NCBI RefSeq assembly: GCF_017562075.2
Contig: NC_054083.1
Coordinates: 48,455,942-48,519,941 of the forward strand
DNA: 64,000 nt
From: Anopheles merus
Lineage: Eukaryota; Arthropoda; Insecta; Diptera; Culicidae
Direction of reading: 5' to 3'
Numbering within the stretch: the stretch's first letter is position 1; the number at the start of each line of letters is the position of its first letter. The notes below the pieces were generated by a model. That model ran no database searches. It had not been told where the DNA came from and was given only the letters and a program-made list of their open reading frames with translations. Shown piece by piece: positions 1-12,771 of this stretch. The translations under genes were made by a program, and so were the position numbers.

Positions 1-783
1 AATGGGCGAGAATGCGAGAATGCGAGAAACCGGGGATGAAATCCACCCGGCTAGAGCATAGTCACGAATCCATTTATTGCCCATCAGAGGACACCTGTTA
101 CGCACACAGCACGTTCAACACGAGTCTTTGAATTGGTCGAGTGACACCTTTCCAGGCAGGCTGGTTTATAGAATTTGCCTTCAAAACGAGACGAGTTTCA
201 GGGTTACGTTTTTTATCGTTGGAAAAAAAACCCCGGTACATTATTAGAAAAGGTGCGTAACGAGTGTCCGGTGGCACTGTGCTGGAAATTAATTTCATCT
301 TCACAAGAAAGCCTTTTCATTCTCGGTTTCGCAAGTCGGTGCTGATATCACAGAGGTGGTAAGAGCTCAGCCATTTATCGTACAGGGTGATTATGATGAT
401 CCCAGTGTTGGTTGAAGCTTACTAATGATGGACGCCAACAGGGAAGGATCGCCTGTTGTTACTGCCATGTAGCGGGGTACACTTACCTCTTTTTCACTAC
501 CGCAACCATTGTTGTATGCTGGCTACCCTTCGAATTTCGAATTGACCTGCGTGGAAATGGGTGGAAAATTTGACATCATCAGTACCGTTTAGGAAACAAT
601 TTTACATCACGCTGTGCTGTCCTGATTTTGTGTGCAAGAATGATGCATTGTGGATGATCCATAATACAGCGACCGTTGCGTTCGGCTATTCATGCAAAAT
701 CCCGTGTTGGACAACACTGGGCGCTGTATTCGTCAGCACTGCACAGCGTGCTGTGCGGATTATCTACATTTAGGCACACTCAC
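1..783 (-). other. Pde8 intron 4 (partial)
   Basis: This sequence follows the GTGAGTG donor of exon 4. None of its frames resembles the PAS or catalytic parts of PDE8, so the next exon is outside the window. Nothing else is supported here. Confidence 0.6.
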
Positions 784-983
784 CTGCCGAGCGCTTCCGC
801 CTCGATCGTGCGCGGGTATCGCGCATCGACGATGATGATGTGATGGCCGCCCGAGCTCGGATTTTGGAACGCATCGATGGCGCTTTCAGCCGACTTGACG
901 AACGTTGGCTCCAGGCTGAGCCGATGGCTGGCATTGACCAGCGCTTCGAACACGGGATCATTCTTGCAGAAGGCAATCAAAAT
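784..983 (-). CDS. Pde8: PDE8 exon 4, receiver-like (REC) domain
   Basis: This exon encodes 66 codons plus two bases. It reads ILIAFCKNDPVF, then a helix-rich stretch, then HHIIIVDARYPRTIEAEALG. That pattern matches the receiver-like domain in front of the PAS domain of PDE8 proteins, where animal PDE8 has a (V/I)LL(V/I)F.KED strand, an IIIID.R strand and a DAEALCRSIR helix. The Asp of IIIVDAR sits where receiver domains carry the phospho-acceptor Asp. On the minus strand the acceptor is TTTTCAG and the donor is CAG|GTGAGTG. The next exon, which should continue the RSIR helix, is not in the window, so the gene runs off the left end. PDE8 enzymes hydrolyse cAMP in the cytoplasm, but no catalytic residues are visible here. 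Confidence 0.85.
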
Positions 984-1090
984 CTGAAAATGAACCAGTA
1001 AGCGGATAAAATGATGCCGCGCATTGTTTGCAAAGCCACTGGACCGGCCCGTTAGGGGGTCCCCACCCCTCCCTCGCGTGTGAGCATTAC

Positions 1091-1147
1091 CTTAATCACA
1101 GGATTCGGTGGTAGCAGGTTGGGAAACTTCAGATCCGACACTAGTCT
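1091..1147 (-). CDS. Pde8: PDE8 exon 3 (57 nt)
   Basis: This small exon of exactly 19 codons reads RLVSDLKFPNLLPPNPVIK, bounded by acceptor CACTTTCAG and donor AAG|GTAATG on the minus strand. The other two frames contain stops, which fixes phase 0 at both ends. It joins in frame to the ILIAFCKND start of exon 4 and forms the linker leading into the first strand of the receiver-like domain. The intron to exon 4 is 107 nt. It is too short to be found by ORF length and is supported by splice sites, phase and the fit of the joined protein. Confidence 0.8.
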
Positions 1148-1516
1148 CTGAAAGTGGGTGAAACAATAGGAAGAGGATGTTAGCAATGTTCGCTCGTTTC
1201 GTTGCTGCCCGTTCGCTTCTGTTGGGAGTTATTTCCAAGCAAATTGCTTAGCCGCACACAACCCATGACTTAGAAATGTGGATATAACCGTGGCAATAAA
1301 CAACACTCCCATAACAAATCCGTCCGTTCTCTGCTGACCAACTTTGAAGTACAAGGGAAGGGGAGGGACCGAACGTATATACCTCTATAAAGATAGCTTC
1401 TTCTTCCGACAGAGTTGGAAGGATTGTATCTTGCACATCTAGAAGAGGGAAGAAACAAACAAAAGCGATCCAGGATTGGCTGTTCAATCCGCGATGAAGA
1501 TAAACAAAACAACCGG
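1148..1516 (-). other. Pde8 intron 2, part before exon 3
   Basis: This is noncoding on both strands as far as I can see. It ends in the CACTTTCAG acceptor of exon 3. Confidence 0.5.
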
Positions 1517-1537
1517 CTACCGGTCGGGGTTAATGCT

Positions 1538-1870
1538 GCACAAATAACAACCTTCCTGCGAGGCGCTTTCGACCACCGACTCGACTAATTGGCGCTGCTT
1601 CCCGTCGGACCCTTCCGGCCAACGCTGCCGTGGACGGCTAGATCCCGCCGTCGGTTCACCCACGGCAAACGTTACCGTGTCCGCCGAGACGACCTCCTGT
1701 GCGGACGATGCGGCCAGCTCACCGTACTCGTAAAAGTGCACATCGTAATCGGCCAGTATCTGCTGCCGGAAGGCCGGATCGATGGAGTCGGCCGGTAGGC
1801 TTCGAAATGCAACAAACCGGCGCCATTCGCGTGCACTCAGCTGACGGATTAACACTTTGGAAATGTCCAT
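1538..1870 (-). CDS. Possible third PDE8 first exon or small nested ORF
   Basis: An open frame starts MDISKVLIRQLSAREWRRFV at ATG 1868-1870 with context CCACCATGG. It keeps good codon use to a TAG at 1517-1519, giving about 117 residues. It lies in the intron between Pde8 exons 2 and 3. As an alternative first exon it would need a phase-0 donor to reach exon 3; candidates are ACG|GTAACG after ...VVSADT and GCC|GTGGGTG after ...VTFA, neither strong. The start could be preceded by an untranslated exon using the pyrimidine-rich acceptor ending CCCTGAG near 1907-1910. Otherwise it is a single-exon small gene. I do not recognise the sequence. The lower bound given is approximate. Confidence 0.45.
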
Positions 1871-2222
1871 GGTGGGGCGGCGTGGGAACCTTTTCACAGT
1901 AAGTCACTCAGGGAAGATAACAGAAAAAATGGAAGAATTTCAAACCGAGCGCCAGCTGCACACGGGCCCCGGCTGGAGGAACAATTTAAAACGCGCAGAA
2001 AAGCGCCCAATCTTCCCCCGGGTACTAGGCGACGCTGTCACCGGTTGCTATGACAGATGTCAGTTGTTCTTGCTCAAAGATGTCTACAGCTTTCGGGCCC
2101 AGATACGGTAAAACCCTTTTCCAGGGCTACTAGATGGATCCTATTGTTCCTATTCACTGCACAACCCATGACGTTCATCGGATGGTTTGTGTGTGACGCT
2201 TTTGGGGACATTCTCTACTTAC

Positions 2223-2368
2223 TGTCGTCTGTTCCGCGAAAACCGATTCTTCCATAATGTCGGGAAACCGGAACACCTTCAGTCCGTTCGATCGGCGCCC
2301 GTAAGACCGGGGCCGAAAGATGGGGGTCGAGTTGGTCCGCAGGTACACCTTGTGTTCAGTTCCGTTAT
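2223..2368 (-). CDS. Pde8: PDE8 exon 2, shared upstream exon
   Basis: This is a minus-strand exon of two bases plus 48 codons. The acceptor is GTACTAG, preceded by more than 100 nt without any other AG, and the donor is ACA|GTAAGTAG, a strong consensus. The protein begins (D)NGTEHKVYLRTNSTPIFRP and ends with FRFPDIMEESVFAEQTT. It starts in phase 1, the phase left by the 2516-2951 exon and by the 58618-58963 exon, and ends in phase 0, the phase exon 3 needs. I do not recognise a named domain; it is the stretch before the PDE8 receiver-like domain. The consistent phases on both sides are the best evidence that all these pieces form one gene. Confidence 0.75.
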
Positions 2369-2515
2369 CTAGTACAACGCGTCCGTGAATTCGTCATCGT
2401 GCATCCGCGACACAGGACAGAGTGAGTGTTACAATGAAAAGGAATAGTATGCAGCATAAAGTCAACCGAAATTGGTACATTGAACGGTAGGGAAAGGGAA
2501 AAAAGACTACCATAC

Positions 2516-2951
2516 CACTGCCCAGTACGGCCGGGATGCGCTCCACCGGAAGCGACCGTCGTGGCTCAGGTGAATTGATAAGCTCCGTCGTTAGTTTCGG
2601 ACCGGTAATAGGCGATGTTCCATTATCCGGCTTCATCGCCGTGTCCAGCGCCAACAAAGGGCCAGCTGTTGGTAGGGCACCGTTGGGCTCACCATCTGCA
2701 GGCACGGTGGTGGAAGATATACGCTCCGTCGTCTTCCGCTCGTCGACATATTCCGTGGGCGACGGTGTCCCTACCAGGCTGTAACGGCGCGCCGGCCGGG
2801 TACGCTCGGCCTGGGGCATCGATTCTAGCTGCTTCACCGTGAGCACGGCTGGGGCGGGCTTACACAGCGACTCCATGCTCTTGCTCTGGTACTTGCGAAA
2901 GAAGGATTTCATCTTGAAGCAGCCGGTGACGCGTTCGGCACAATCTTCCAT
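2516..2951 (-). CDS. Pde8: PDE8 alternative first coding exon (proximal)
   Basis: This exon gives 145 codons plus one base from an ATG on the minus strand. The protein begins MEDCAERVTGCFKMKSFFRK, with two early cysteines and a basic stretch, and continues as a low-complexity Ser/Thr/Pro-rich linker ending RIPAVLGSG. The donor is AGTG|GTATGG. Coding-like codon use stops there, and the read-through tail is hydrophobic and unlike the rest. The phase-1 end completes a GAT codon with exon 2. The cysteines next to basic residues could be lipid-modified for membrane attachment, but that is speculation; the N-terminal Gly-Cys seen in mammalian PDE8A is absent. Assignment to Pde8 rests on phase, order and the 147-nt intron to exon 2. 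Confidence 0.7.
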
Positions 2952-5338
2952 AACCCTTCACAGACGGGAGTGCCTCAAGGCGCGAGGTACGGGCAGGCAC
3001 GCACACAGGAGAAGAACGGCCCGACGCTCTGTTAGCATTTCCAATTATTTTGCAACGTCCATATTTGCCTCGCCACTCGAGTGAGTTGATTGTGCCGTTG
3101 TGGAAAAAAGAGACCTTTGCTTGGAAATGCGTGTTCACTTTTTAGGACGGCAACGGTCTCACCGTTGTTGGGAAAGTCTTTACACAATTCAACACTACGT
3201 GTAATCAATTAACAATCAATCGCTTCGGACACTTTGAGTTCAATACTTTAGATCTGGGAAAAAGGAAAACAAACACGCACGGTACGTAGAATCACTCTTA
3301 CTAAAGTTTAACCACACACAAGAAAAACTAAAAAAATAGTCACTCAGATCGATTCGATCGTTACATGGGATGCCATCCCTGTCGGTCACTGTAATGTCGG
3401 CCTGTATCTGTCCCCCTTATCACTGCATTGCAATCAATGTGAAAAACGGGTTTTTTTACTGAATTGAAGCATTTCCATTCCTCGACCGACCGACGTGTGA
3501 GAGGAAAGCGCCTTTGATTTATGTATGCGGTATATCTCACCGGTCGAATCTTGGATGGGTCTCTCGCCGTCTGGATGCGGCCTTTCGAGGCTCGGATTGC
3601 GCAAGTAATGCGCTTCCCCCTCCATCCCGACATCCAATGCGGGCAAACAACAAAGCCGAAGCATGTTTGCTAGATTTCCCAGGTGTGCAAAGGGTGGTTG
3701 GTACAGCTGCTACCTGTACTGCATCGAATGCCGCCATCCGCTACCAATTCCTCAGTACGTCGCATTAACATGCGAAACGGGGCGCCATTCGTTCGTTATC
3801 ATTGAAGCGCTAGAATGCAAATTCATTCGCCGAACAATGAAGCCGTCCCGCTGCCCAGAATCCCGAAACCCTACGTTCGGTTGATGGATTGCCTCTAATC
3901 AGTGGTTGTAATTGGTCAAATTTGCACTCTTTGCAGTCTTTGGCGGTTCCCTGTTCCCTGTTGCGCCCAGCGTTGTGATGAATCATCCAGTTCGAATGTA
4001 AAGAGAGCTCCACGTGCAGCGATTAAAGACCGTTTAGGGTACGATACGTTGCGTTGCCTGTAGTAAAGCCATCATCGACCATCACCAGACCATTCCGAGT
4101 TTGCTTGTTGGCAATTGCTATATTTTTAGACTTCTACTGCAAACCTCTTCACAACCATGTACGGATGTGCGGACGAGCTGTGCAAACGAGCGAAGCGGCA
4201 ATGCTAGAGCCACTTGGCGGAGGATTAGATACAACATGTAGCATCTTGGAAGCGGCCGTCCCGCGTTGGCTGAGCTTGAAAAGATGAGTATACGCACGAG
4301 TCATCGAATGGACGGCTGGGGTGCAACGATGTGCAAACTCACGACGTGTACCACTTGAAGATAATCATTATCTTTGACAAGAAATGGGGTAAGTTTGTTG
4401 GAAAATGTTCGTTTCGTTATGCATTTGTTTGATAGACTTTTATTCAGAGGAATCAAAAAGAAGCATATTTTTTCCTATAATAATAGTAACCTTTATGCTC
4501 TTATCATTGGAATCGAACCAATCAAACAAATACGACACTAAACTGTACCGCTTGTTGCACCTACAGTAAAGCACACATAACACTGTGGTGTAACGTCTAA
4601 GGGAAGTAAAGCTGAGGCTATTTACAGCCCAGCTTAATAGGCGGTACAGGAAATTACTCCTCAATGCCGCCCACCCACTCTCAAGTGGGAGCTCCGATGT
4701 CGGCAAATCAAGGAATGTAGCTCGATGTTAGTTGCTTCAGTTTTAATTCCTCTGCGCCGGTGGGTGGTAAAGCCCAGCCGTAGCAAGTGGTGGAGATAGT
4801 TTTCGTTTAAAAAAACCAAGGAAGATTAATTGAGCAAATACATGCCATAGTTAAGGAGCAGCGTTAAGGTACGCTTCTGAAAGGTTCAGGAAAATGAAAT
4901 AGTCTCTTTTCCCCCTCCCTATTGAATGAAGCACAAACTATTCTGAGCTGTCTGCTACAGGGTAGGAATATTTTTAATTTAAATTTCATTTACACATTCC
5001 TCAACTCGGCGAAGCAAATGAGGGCGGATAAAAAGGGGCATAAAAAGTACCACAAAATAGTTCCTAGCCGGCCAATTACACTCCTTGCTTCCGTTTTCCT
5101 CCCTGCAGTGGATTTTAAAACCGCAACAACAGGTATTTTCCATTTGCTGGTAGGAGTTGTACAGAGAAAGGATATTTGCTCGTTGTATACTACTCCGCAG
5201 CGCAAATCCGCCGGTGGAAGCACCGGACGGCACTAGATTTAATTACTCTTGTGCTGGGCAGGCTAATGCAGGGGCAGGCCGCCCAGCAGGTGAAGGTGGT
5301 AGAGCAGATGGATTGATTTATGAGCGTTTGCAGCCAAA

Positions 5339-5352
5339 CCCCCCCCCCCCCC
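5339..5352. repeat. 14-base C run
   Basis: A homopolymer in noncoding sequence. Confidence 0.9.
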
Positions 5353-5957
5353 GTGGGGTTTGTGGTAAGGGTCGATAGTAAATTGCACACTGCTTGACGT
5401 TGAAATTGAACAGAAGACACTGGTGGTTTGGATGGTTTGTGCCGCTTGTGACGGTGACGGACAGTTAATATGGCTGCGGTGGTTGGTCGCAGTCCTTCTA
5501 GCAGTGTTGCTGGGAGGTATTTTTCACATAAACTGTTTGTTTGTGTCACTTTTTCCGGCAGGATATTGCACCGTTTCAATCACATGACGTCAGAAGAGAT
5601 TGTTGTAGCAAGGCACCTACAGTTACGCAGAACGCGTCACACACTGCGCGTGTTATAGCAATAATTCACACGAAACGTTACTCTCGATTCCCAACCGTTC
5701 GCAGCGAGCAGTTTACTTAGCCAGCTCCACTTAACGACTGATTGGATCGTGGGTGGGTAATACCGAGGCTGTCCGTGGAGTGTAAGACGTCTTGCAGCCT
5801 TCTAATTGGAAGCGCTCTCGAGGGGCTGATTGTGTGAGACGCGCATTATCAGGGTGGTCGACTTCCATCGAGCTGTCCACACAAAGACGTCACAGACGTG
5901 GAGCACACTTCTGCGGAGGCTCAACGGAAGGCTCTGGATGGAGACACGTTGACCACC

Positions 5958-5980
5958 GTTGTTGTTGTTGTTGTTGTTGT
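5958..5980. repeat. GTT trinucleotide repeat
   Basis: Seven GTT units within noncoding sequence upstream of the proximal Pde8 first exon. Confidence 0.95.
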
Positions 5981-8900
5981 GGCTACCGTTGTTGGCCGCG
6001 TCATCCAAGCAGCGACACATCTTCTTCATTCACGGTCAGATGACGAGGAAGACAACGTTGCGATCGGCCAACGGACAGTTGGCCGTTATCGGGGACAGCC
6101 GCTTGGCTTTGGATTGTCAAAACAGAAGACGATTGTTGGCCAAAGGAATCGTCGATTGCTCGCAGCGATAAGATAAGTGTGTGCTGCTGCTGCTGCTGTA
6201 TTGCGAGTGTTGACGCCTCAACCATGGCCGTGTGTGTGGGTGATACGAAGGCGCGCGCGTAGTTCAGGAAGGCAATCGAACTAACGCACTGACTAAACGG
6301 CCAGCTGGGTGGTTGGTTTGGATGTAGTTCAGGGTCATAAAAAGTATCGTTGGTGTTTTGACGGCAATGGACTAATGATTACGATACGTTTATTGGCGTA
6401 TTAGTCAGGTCTGGCTACATCAGGATCAAGTAAACATCCTGCCTATAGTCTTTGGACCTATTTTAATGAGAATATTTTTAAAGCAACTACTTCCATCTAA
6501 TATAAACCCCGTCCAAACGGTATCACCCATACAGCGCGCAACAAAGACATTCCATTGGCACGCGTTTACATCATCGCGGGCTTTTGTTTATCGCGCACTA
6601 CTATCATTTCGTCGCCGTCCACGGAGCCCCACAAGGGAAGCTTGACTCATATAACATCGTGCCTGAGATCACTTGACATTTATTAAAACGGGGCGAATAT
6701 GCATCGGGGCGCACCATGCCACGCCAGGAGGACGCAGACGCAGACTCGTGCGTACGCAGTAGACACTCATTATCAGATAACACGCGCGATAAGACGCGCC
6801 AACCACCCCTAGGCACCGCTGCGCTGTGGCAGACCTGTCTCGTTTAGCGGTAGCATAGACGTATCGATTTTCATAGCCTGAATGGAAATGAAAGAGAGAC
6901 ATCGGAAAAACCATCGTACCGGAGAAGGGGTGCGACTTCTAGCCGCACGTAATTGTTCGTAGTAAAGTATCGATGCGAAGTTTGGCGCGGAATAGCAATA
7001 AGCGACCCGCGATGGTTATTTATTGCCGTTCCGATTAGTCCGTAATATTAAACCCCCTGGTTTGCATCCGAGGCAAATTGATTAAAGTGGGAGCAGGCGG
7101 TGGGAAATTGTAACGCTCCAGGGTTGAGTCGGAACCGAGCAGGTGTTACTAGTTCGACTGGCTACATTGGAAGCGGCTAGAGTGAAACTACCTCACTCGT
7201 ACCTCATACGCAACGTAAGCAGCAAATTCCTAACCCTTCCAAACAAGCGTTTTGATCGCTATCGTACGAAAAAGAGGGCGGAAAACTCAAACTCCCATTC
7301 AATCTGGTAGAACAAATGAGGAAAACTGCATCTAATTGGTACGATTAGACGTCGATAATGGCAGAGATTTCAGCATTCAGCAAGTGATGACGTTTTGTTA
7401 AGAATGTGTTAATTACGGGCCCGCTGTGCGTTGATTACAGCACTACAGTGCTGGGCGCTTGTTTAACAATGTTTTCCACTAATGCATGAGAGTGATGAAG
7501 ATTCCTGAATGCAATTATTAGCTCAAGGGGAGTTGTTTGATCATTACATCGATCATATCCACATTTCTAGTACACTCTCAGCTCAATTGACCACCCACCG
7601 CGTACTTACCGGGCACGAGTCGAGAGGTTCCTCTTCTGGTGTTAACGCCAGCGACGACTTCCGATGGCCGTACCGGCCTGAGCTGCTGGAGGTTCCACCT
7701 GCAAGCAAACGAGGCGTGAGACGAGATTAGCGAAAAAAAATTGGAAAAGCTTTGTGCAAAACAGCAGTTTCTTAACTTTAACATGGAAAGTATGGAAAAT
7801 GTAGGTACATCTAGCAGAGAAAAAGAAACGGGGAAGCATGGCACTAACGAGCGAAAAATTCACGGCCGATCTATCACACTGTGGTCGAGGTCGATTTTCA
7901 ACATCCAAAATTAACCAATGTCATAACGGAAGTGGTGGAATCTTTCGTTTTCTCATTGTGCTCTTTTGCCCTCTCTTTTGCTTTCTTTCTATTGTTTTGT
8001 TACGTTTTTTTGTTTTGCTGCTTCGTTTGAATTCTTCTTTCGGATGGGAGTACAACCTGACAAAAACCCGTCAAGTTCAAGCACCGCGCAGCTCGTGCGG
8101 GGTGGAAATCCGTCAACTGGCTGGCAATCTCATCACGCAATTCGCTGCTTCAAGATGAAGATCAAATCGGATCCATCATCGCGACGGAAAGTGATGCAAA
8201 TGCCTGCCCGAGAGCTAACCGAGGGTGAAGAAGATCGAGCGATCGAGCACCCAGCTTCTTTTGCTGCGATAATTGGCCTTTCCGTGCGGCATGCTGTGCA
8301 TCCGAAACGCTTCCAAAACAACTAACGAATCGGCGAAAGAGGGTGTAAATGAGAGGGATGGAGCAGCAAACAAAAAAAGGTAACAACACACGAAAAGAGC
8401 TTTTTTCCCGTTGCTTAATTTTGATGGCTTGATATACCCCGGCCTGCCCGTCACAACTCTTCCCCTCTCGACGTGCGTGTACTTTCGCTTTCGATGGGCT
8501 CAATTAATGAGCCGGATGAGAACCGCTGCAAATCGCGAAGGCAGCGCGAGCGCGGTGGCAACAGTCGAAACAAAGCCTACCACCGTTGGACGCTTGCGCA
8601 CGGCCGCAGATGGGTGGATTGATGGATGATGCGTTTGTCCGGTACAAAGAGAGGTTGGTTTGGGCGAGGGAAAGCGGCGGCGAAAGAGATTATCAAATCG
8701 CTTTTGGTCGGCACTTCACGCAGATCGGCCAGGAAGTGACCCATCATCGCGAAAATGCAAAACCGATCAGCGGTGTGCGTTGTTAACGGGGGGGAAGCAA
8801 CGGGTTTTCGCTACTGGGAATGTTATGTTTCCGTTTTGGCCGTGGAACTTCAACGGTGAGAAGCAATTAAACACGAATGGAGCAGCAAAGAGTTGAACAA

Positions 8901-9032
8901 AATTGTCAAAACAATTGTAGCGCGTGTGAGCTGTACCAACTAGTTTGGTCCTTCGAACCGGATCAATCGAGCACGAAGCTTTTCTCCCTTTACAAGCTGT
9001 AAGCTTTAAGTGCTTTCATCGAATCTCACAAA

Positions 9033-9058
9033 GACACACACACACACACACACACACC
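9033..9058. repeat. CA microsatellite
   Basis: About 12 CA units run directly up to the exon-like segment described in the findings at 9060-9259. Confidence 0.9.
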
Positions 9059-12000
9059 TACTATAACCGAATACAATTATGGTGTATGTGCTGGTGTCTC
9101 TAGTCTCCACAGACACAGGGAAAATAACCTCTTGTTGGTCACCTTGCGGTGCGTCAACCTTTCCGACGATGACCCTGGTAATCAAAGTTTCCTTCTCGAT
9201 GGGCGAGTTCGTGGCCACCGCAGTTCGAGTTCGTGTGTTTTCGACGCAAACCCCCATTACTGTGAAACGAGTTCAAGGAACGGGGACTGCAATCGAAATG
9301 AAAATAAAAGTACGTCAACTCTGTGCACACACGCCCCAGAGTGGAGAAGATGGAAAATGGCAAACATTGCACAAACACAATTTGCTCGAGCGCTTGGACG
9401 GGTCTTGCGAGGGAGGAGCAAGGAAGCCTTTAATTGAGACCAGCGGTGAGTGGAAATTGAACATTGAACGGGGATGTACGGTTGAACTATTTTTCTCTCG
9501 CCCGGTAGCAAATTATTTTCCCAGCATGTGGTGTATCCTTGCTCGTATGGACACTGGTGCATTGCACAGAGAGATAGAGAGTGAGAGGAAGAGAGAAAGG
9601 AAAAGGGACCATCTCACATACGGTCACCGGGGTACGTGCTACGCTGTGGGGCAAAATCAATCATTTATCATTAAGATAAATCACAAGAGTTCGTTTGAAA
9701 TCGAAGCGATCGGCTGTGGCTGAGGGGTACGAGCAGAGGGTACGATTCGTTCTGTCCGTGTCCTCCCGAGCCTTCTGGTGCCCAGTTGTGGTGAAGATAA
9801 ATTTGTGCACGTACCAAACTATTGATGAGATATGTTCCACACAGTGGAGTGGATGGGTGGGATGGGCTGTACGTGGAAAATTGTTCGAGGAAATTATCAC
9901 AACTCGATCGATTCTGTAGCACATTCACTTGGACAAAAGTTGAGCAAGCAAACTCATATTGCCAGAAATGTGTGTGTGTACATTGTTCGTAAGATAAAGC
10001 GTGGTATTATTGTTCAAAAAGGAAGAACAAACACTGGCTGACAATCAACTGCTCCGGCAGCAATATCAAACGAAGCGTACCGTCAGCCATTTATTAATTG
10101 TACAATGCCTCGAGACAAAAGCATTGACATTTCGGTGACTTCATTAACTTTTGCAAACTCTCTCTCTCTCTTGGCTGATTGCTTTAGAAGAGGGGGAAGA
10201 AGAGATAAAGAGCACTTTTTGACGGAACGGATGAGCTTGAATGGTTGAAACAGATAATTCCATCCTTCGTGGCGGTAGGAGCTTTCAGAAGTAAATCACG
10301 CCGAAAACATCAAAGAGCTACCAGAAGGGATGAATGGAATTAAGAGCTTCTGGGCTTTGTGGGCCTTCCACTCAAACGCTTTGAAACGGTTTATAGGATT
10401 TATTCGTTTAATTTCGCCTCAAGATGAATAGTGACTATGATATCATTATCTTGTATTTGAAGCTGTTTACGATACGCTGTGATCGCTCTTTGGTAGATGA
10501 GTAACACCTTAAGAAACGAAACAATGAAGTAGGACATACACACGCAGGTGTAGGGATGATCGATCTGGTACGATAATGCGCGATTTGCATACATGCCGAT
10601 CTCAAATGGTTTGCAAATCTCGCTATAAATATGTAAAAAATCCACACCGAAGCTAGCGACGCAAGAAGCTATCCGCTTTACCTACTGCCGAAAGGACCAC
10701 TCCTTGCGAGAGGAGAGGAGAAATCATCTCACAAATCGTTGGCACAATCTTCGAAAAATGTCACCAATGCGGCAAATCCGCCAGCGAGAGAAAGTTTGCA
10801 TATTTACCAAAAATTTGTGACAAAATTGTGACCATCTTTCCGCATACAGTACTGTGGAAAGGAAAGAGCCGCCCATGTGTGCCCATGTTTGTCTTGTATT
10901 TTTGCCTCAAGACTAACACACACAGAAGGCAGGTTTGTTGAAGTCGGGGTTTTTTTTCGGGGGCATTTGTTTAACCTGTTTGGCACCTGTGCGAGTGTTT
11001 TCGAATTCAACGTCAATATCCAGTGGGCTTAACATTCTCTCCACCAAGCGTGTGATCGTGGTGTCGGCAACCGGTGAAATGTGTGAGATTTCGTAGCCAA
11101 AAGATCGCTAGAAATGGATAGGTGGAGCGATGGCAGGTGCCGTGGGCACTTTCTTTCTCGCGGATGCAATGACGCATAATTGTTTACCTTTTTGATCGTC
11201 CGCAGAGAGAGAGAGAGATAGATCCAAGCTTCCAGGCAACCCCCTTCGAAGTACCCAAGACCCTATCCAACACGTACACACGCGCATGCAATTAGGAGCG
11301 GGTAGATTAGAAATTTTGCGTGCCTGCGAGCATAATCTCGCACAATGCGACTCGATTAATGCCATCTGCAACACTACGGGCGATGGGAGAAGGGTATGCA
11401 TCATTCTTCGAATTGCCACATGCAATAGCACTGGGCGGTAAAGGCTGTTGAACTGCTGTGGCGGGAATTTCGGAAGCAGCCGACCTGCCAACCCCACACC
11501 AGCACCAAACGACCTTTAACAAATGTGTGCACGTGGCACCCGAAATATGGAGACTTTCCCGTTGAGTAATTGAGTTATTCCATGTACCAAAGCCGGGGGA
11601 GAAAGACTTATGCATGCTCCCGCCATACGGCTTTGAAGATACGGCTCTGTGCTTATGTTTGCCTTGGGCTTGAACTTGCCCGAGTACGAGTCCGGTTCGT
11701 ACGGCAATGCCCCATTCTCGGTCACGGCGAATGGCGAAAGTACTTACCGGAGAGCGAAAAGACGAGGAAAGGGGTCGGGTAAGTAATAAGTCATAAGTCA
11801 TAAACGGTTCCACTTGACGTCGGTGCCACTGTTGAACGGTTGTGTGTGGGGTAGCACAAAGTGTCTGTTTTGGGCCACAATGGGATGAATTGTGTGGCGG
11901 TGGCGATTTTAAAATGTGACGGAAGTAAACTAAACCTCTTCAAAGTTCATTCCAGCAAGGGAAACGAAAAGGGAAAGTGGTATGAATGAAGTCAATTATC

Positions 12001-12771
12001 CAGTCCGGTATGTGAGTGAAGTCTCCAGAGCACCAAAACATATCTCGTTGTGACGTGATTTATGCTTTAATTAACGTCTTATTTATGTTTGTTTTTCTAC
12101 TATCCAGAAATTGGATTAATTTGTGTTCATTATAGCTCTTTATTGGCAAATATGAGATAAACATTAGCTGGATGCAAGGACACGAATATCATTTTTTTTA
12201 AATTACCTTAAGATAATTGGTGAAAAATGGCTCTAGATTGCTGTATAAATTTCCGTCTTAATTTCACTAGATAAAACGCTCCCGAACGTTAAGCAATCAG
12301 CCGTATCTTAAACGACGCTCAAATGTTTCACTGTTATTCCCCGATCAGTCAACCACTTTCGATGTTTTACCACGCTGCTGATAATAAAAAGGAAAAGTGC
12401 CGTAGATGAACCTGTTCTGCCAGCCCGCTAACCGGCTGATCGAGCATCTTGAATAAAACGGTGCTCGAGCTACTTACAAGAATCCGGAATTGAGCGAGAA
12501 ATTCCAGCTCCAGTGGCAAAGGGTTGGTCTACTGCACGGACCAGACCAGCGGGTGGGTAGCACGGGGTGGATTTAATCCATCGAAAAGCTTCAGAGAACC
12601 GTTGCGCCTGTCCATCCGCCCGCTATCGCTTAGAATGTGTTCCCATAAAAAAAGCGTTCTCGCTATCTTAATTCTTGCAGACGCGCGATGAATTGAACCC
12701 ATTGGGAGAATGGCCACCGATGACTGCTGCCCCCACAGTTTTATGACTTATAGGTGAATTAAGCTGCCCCG

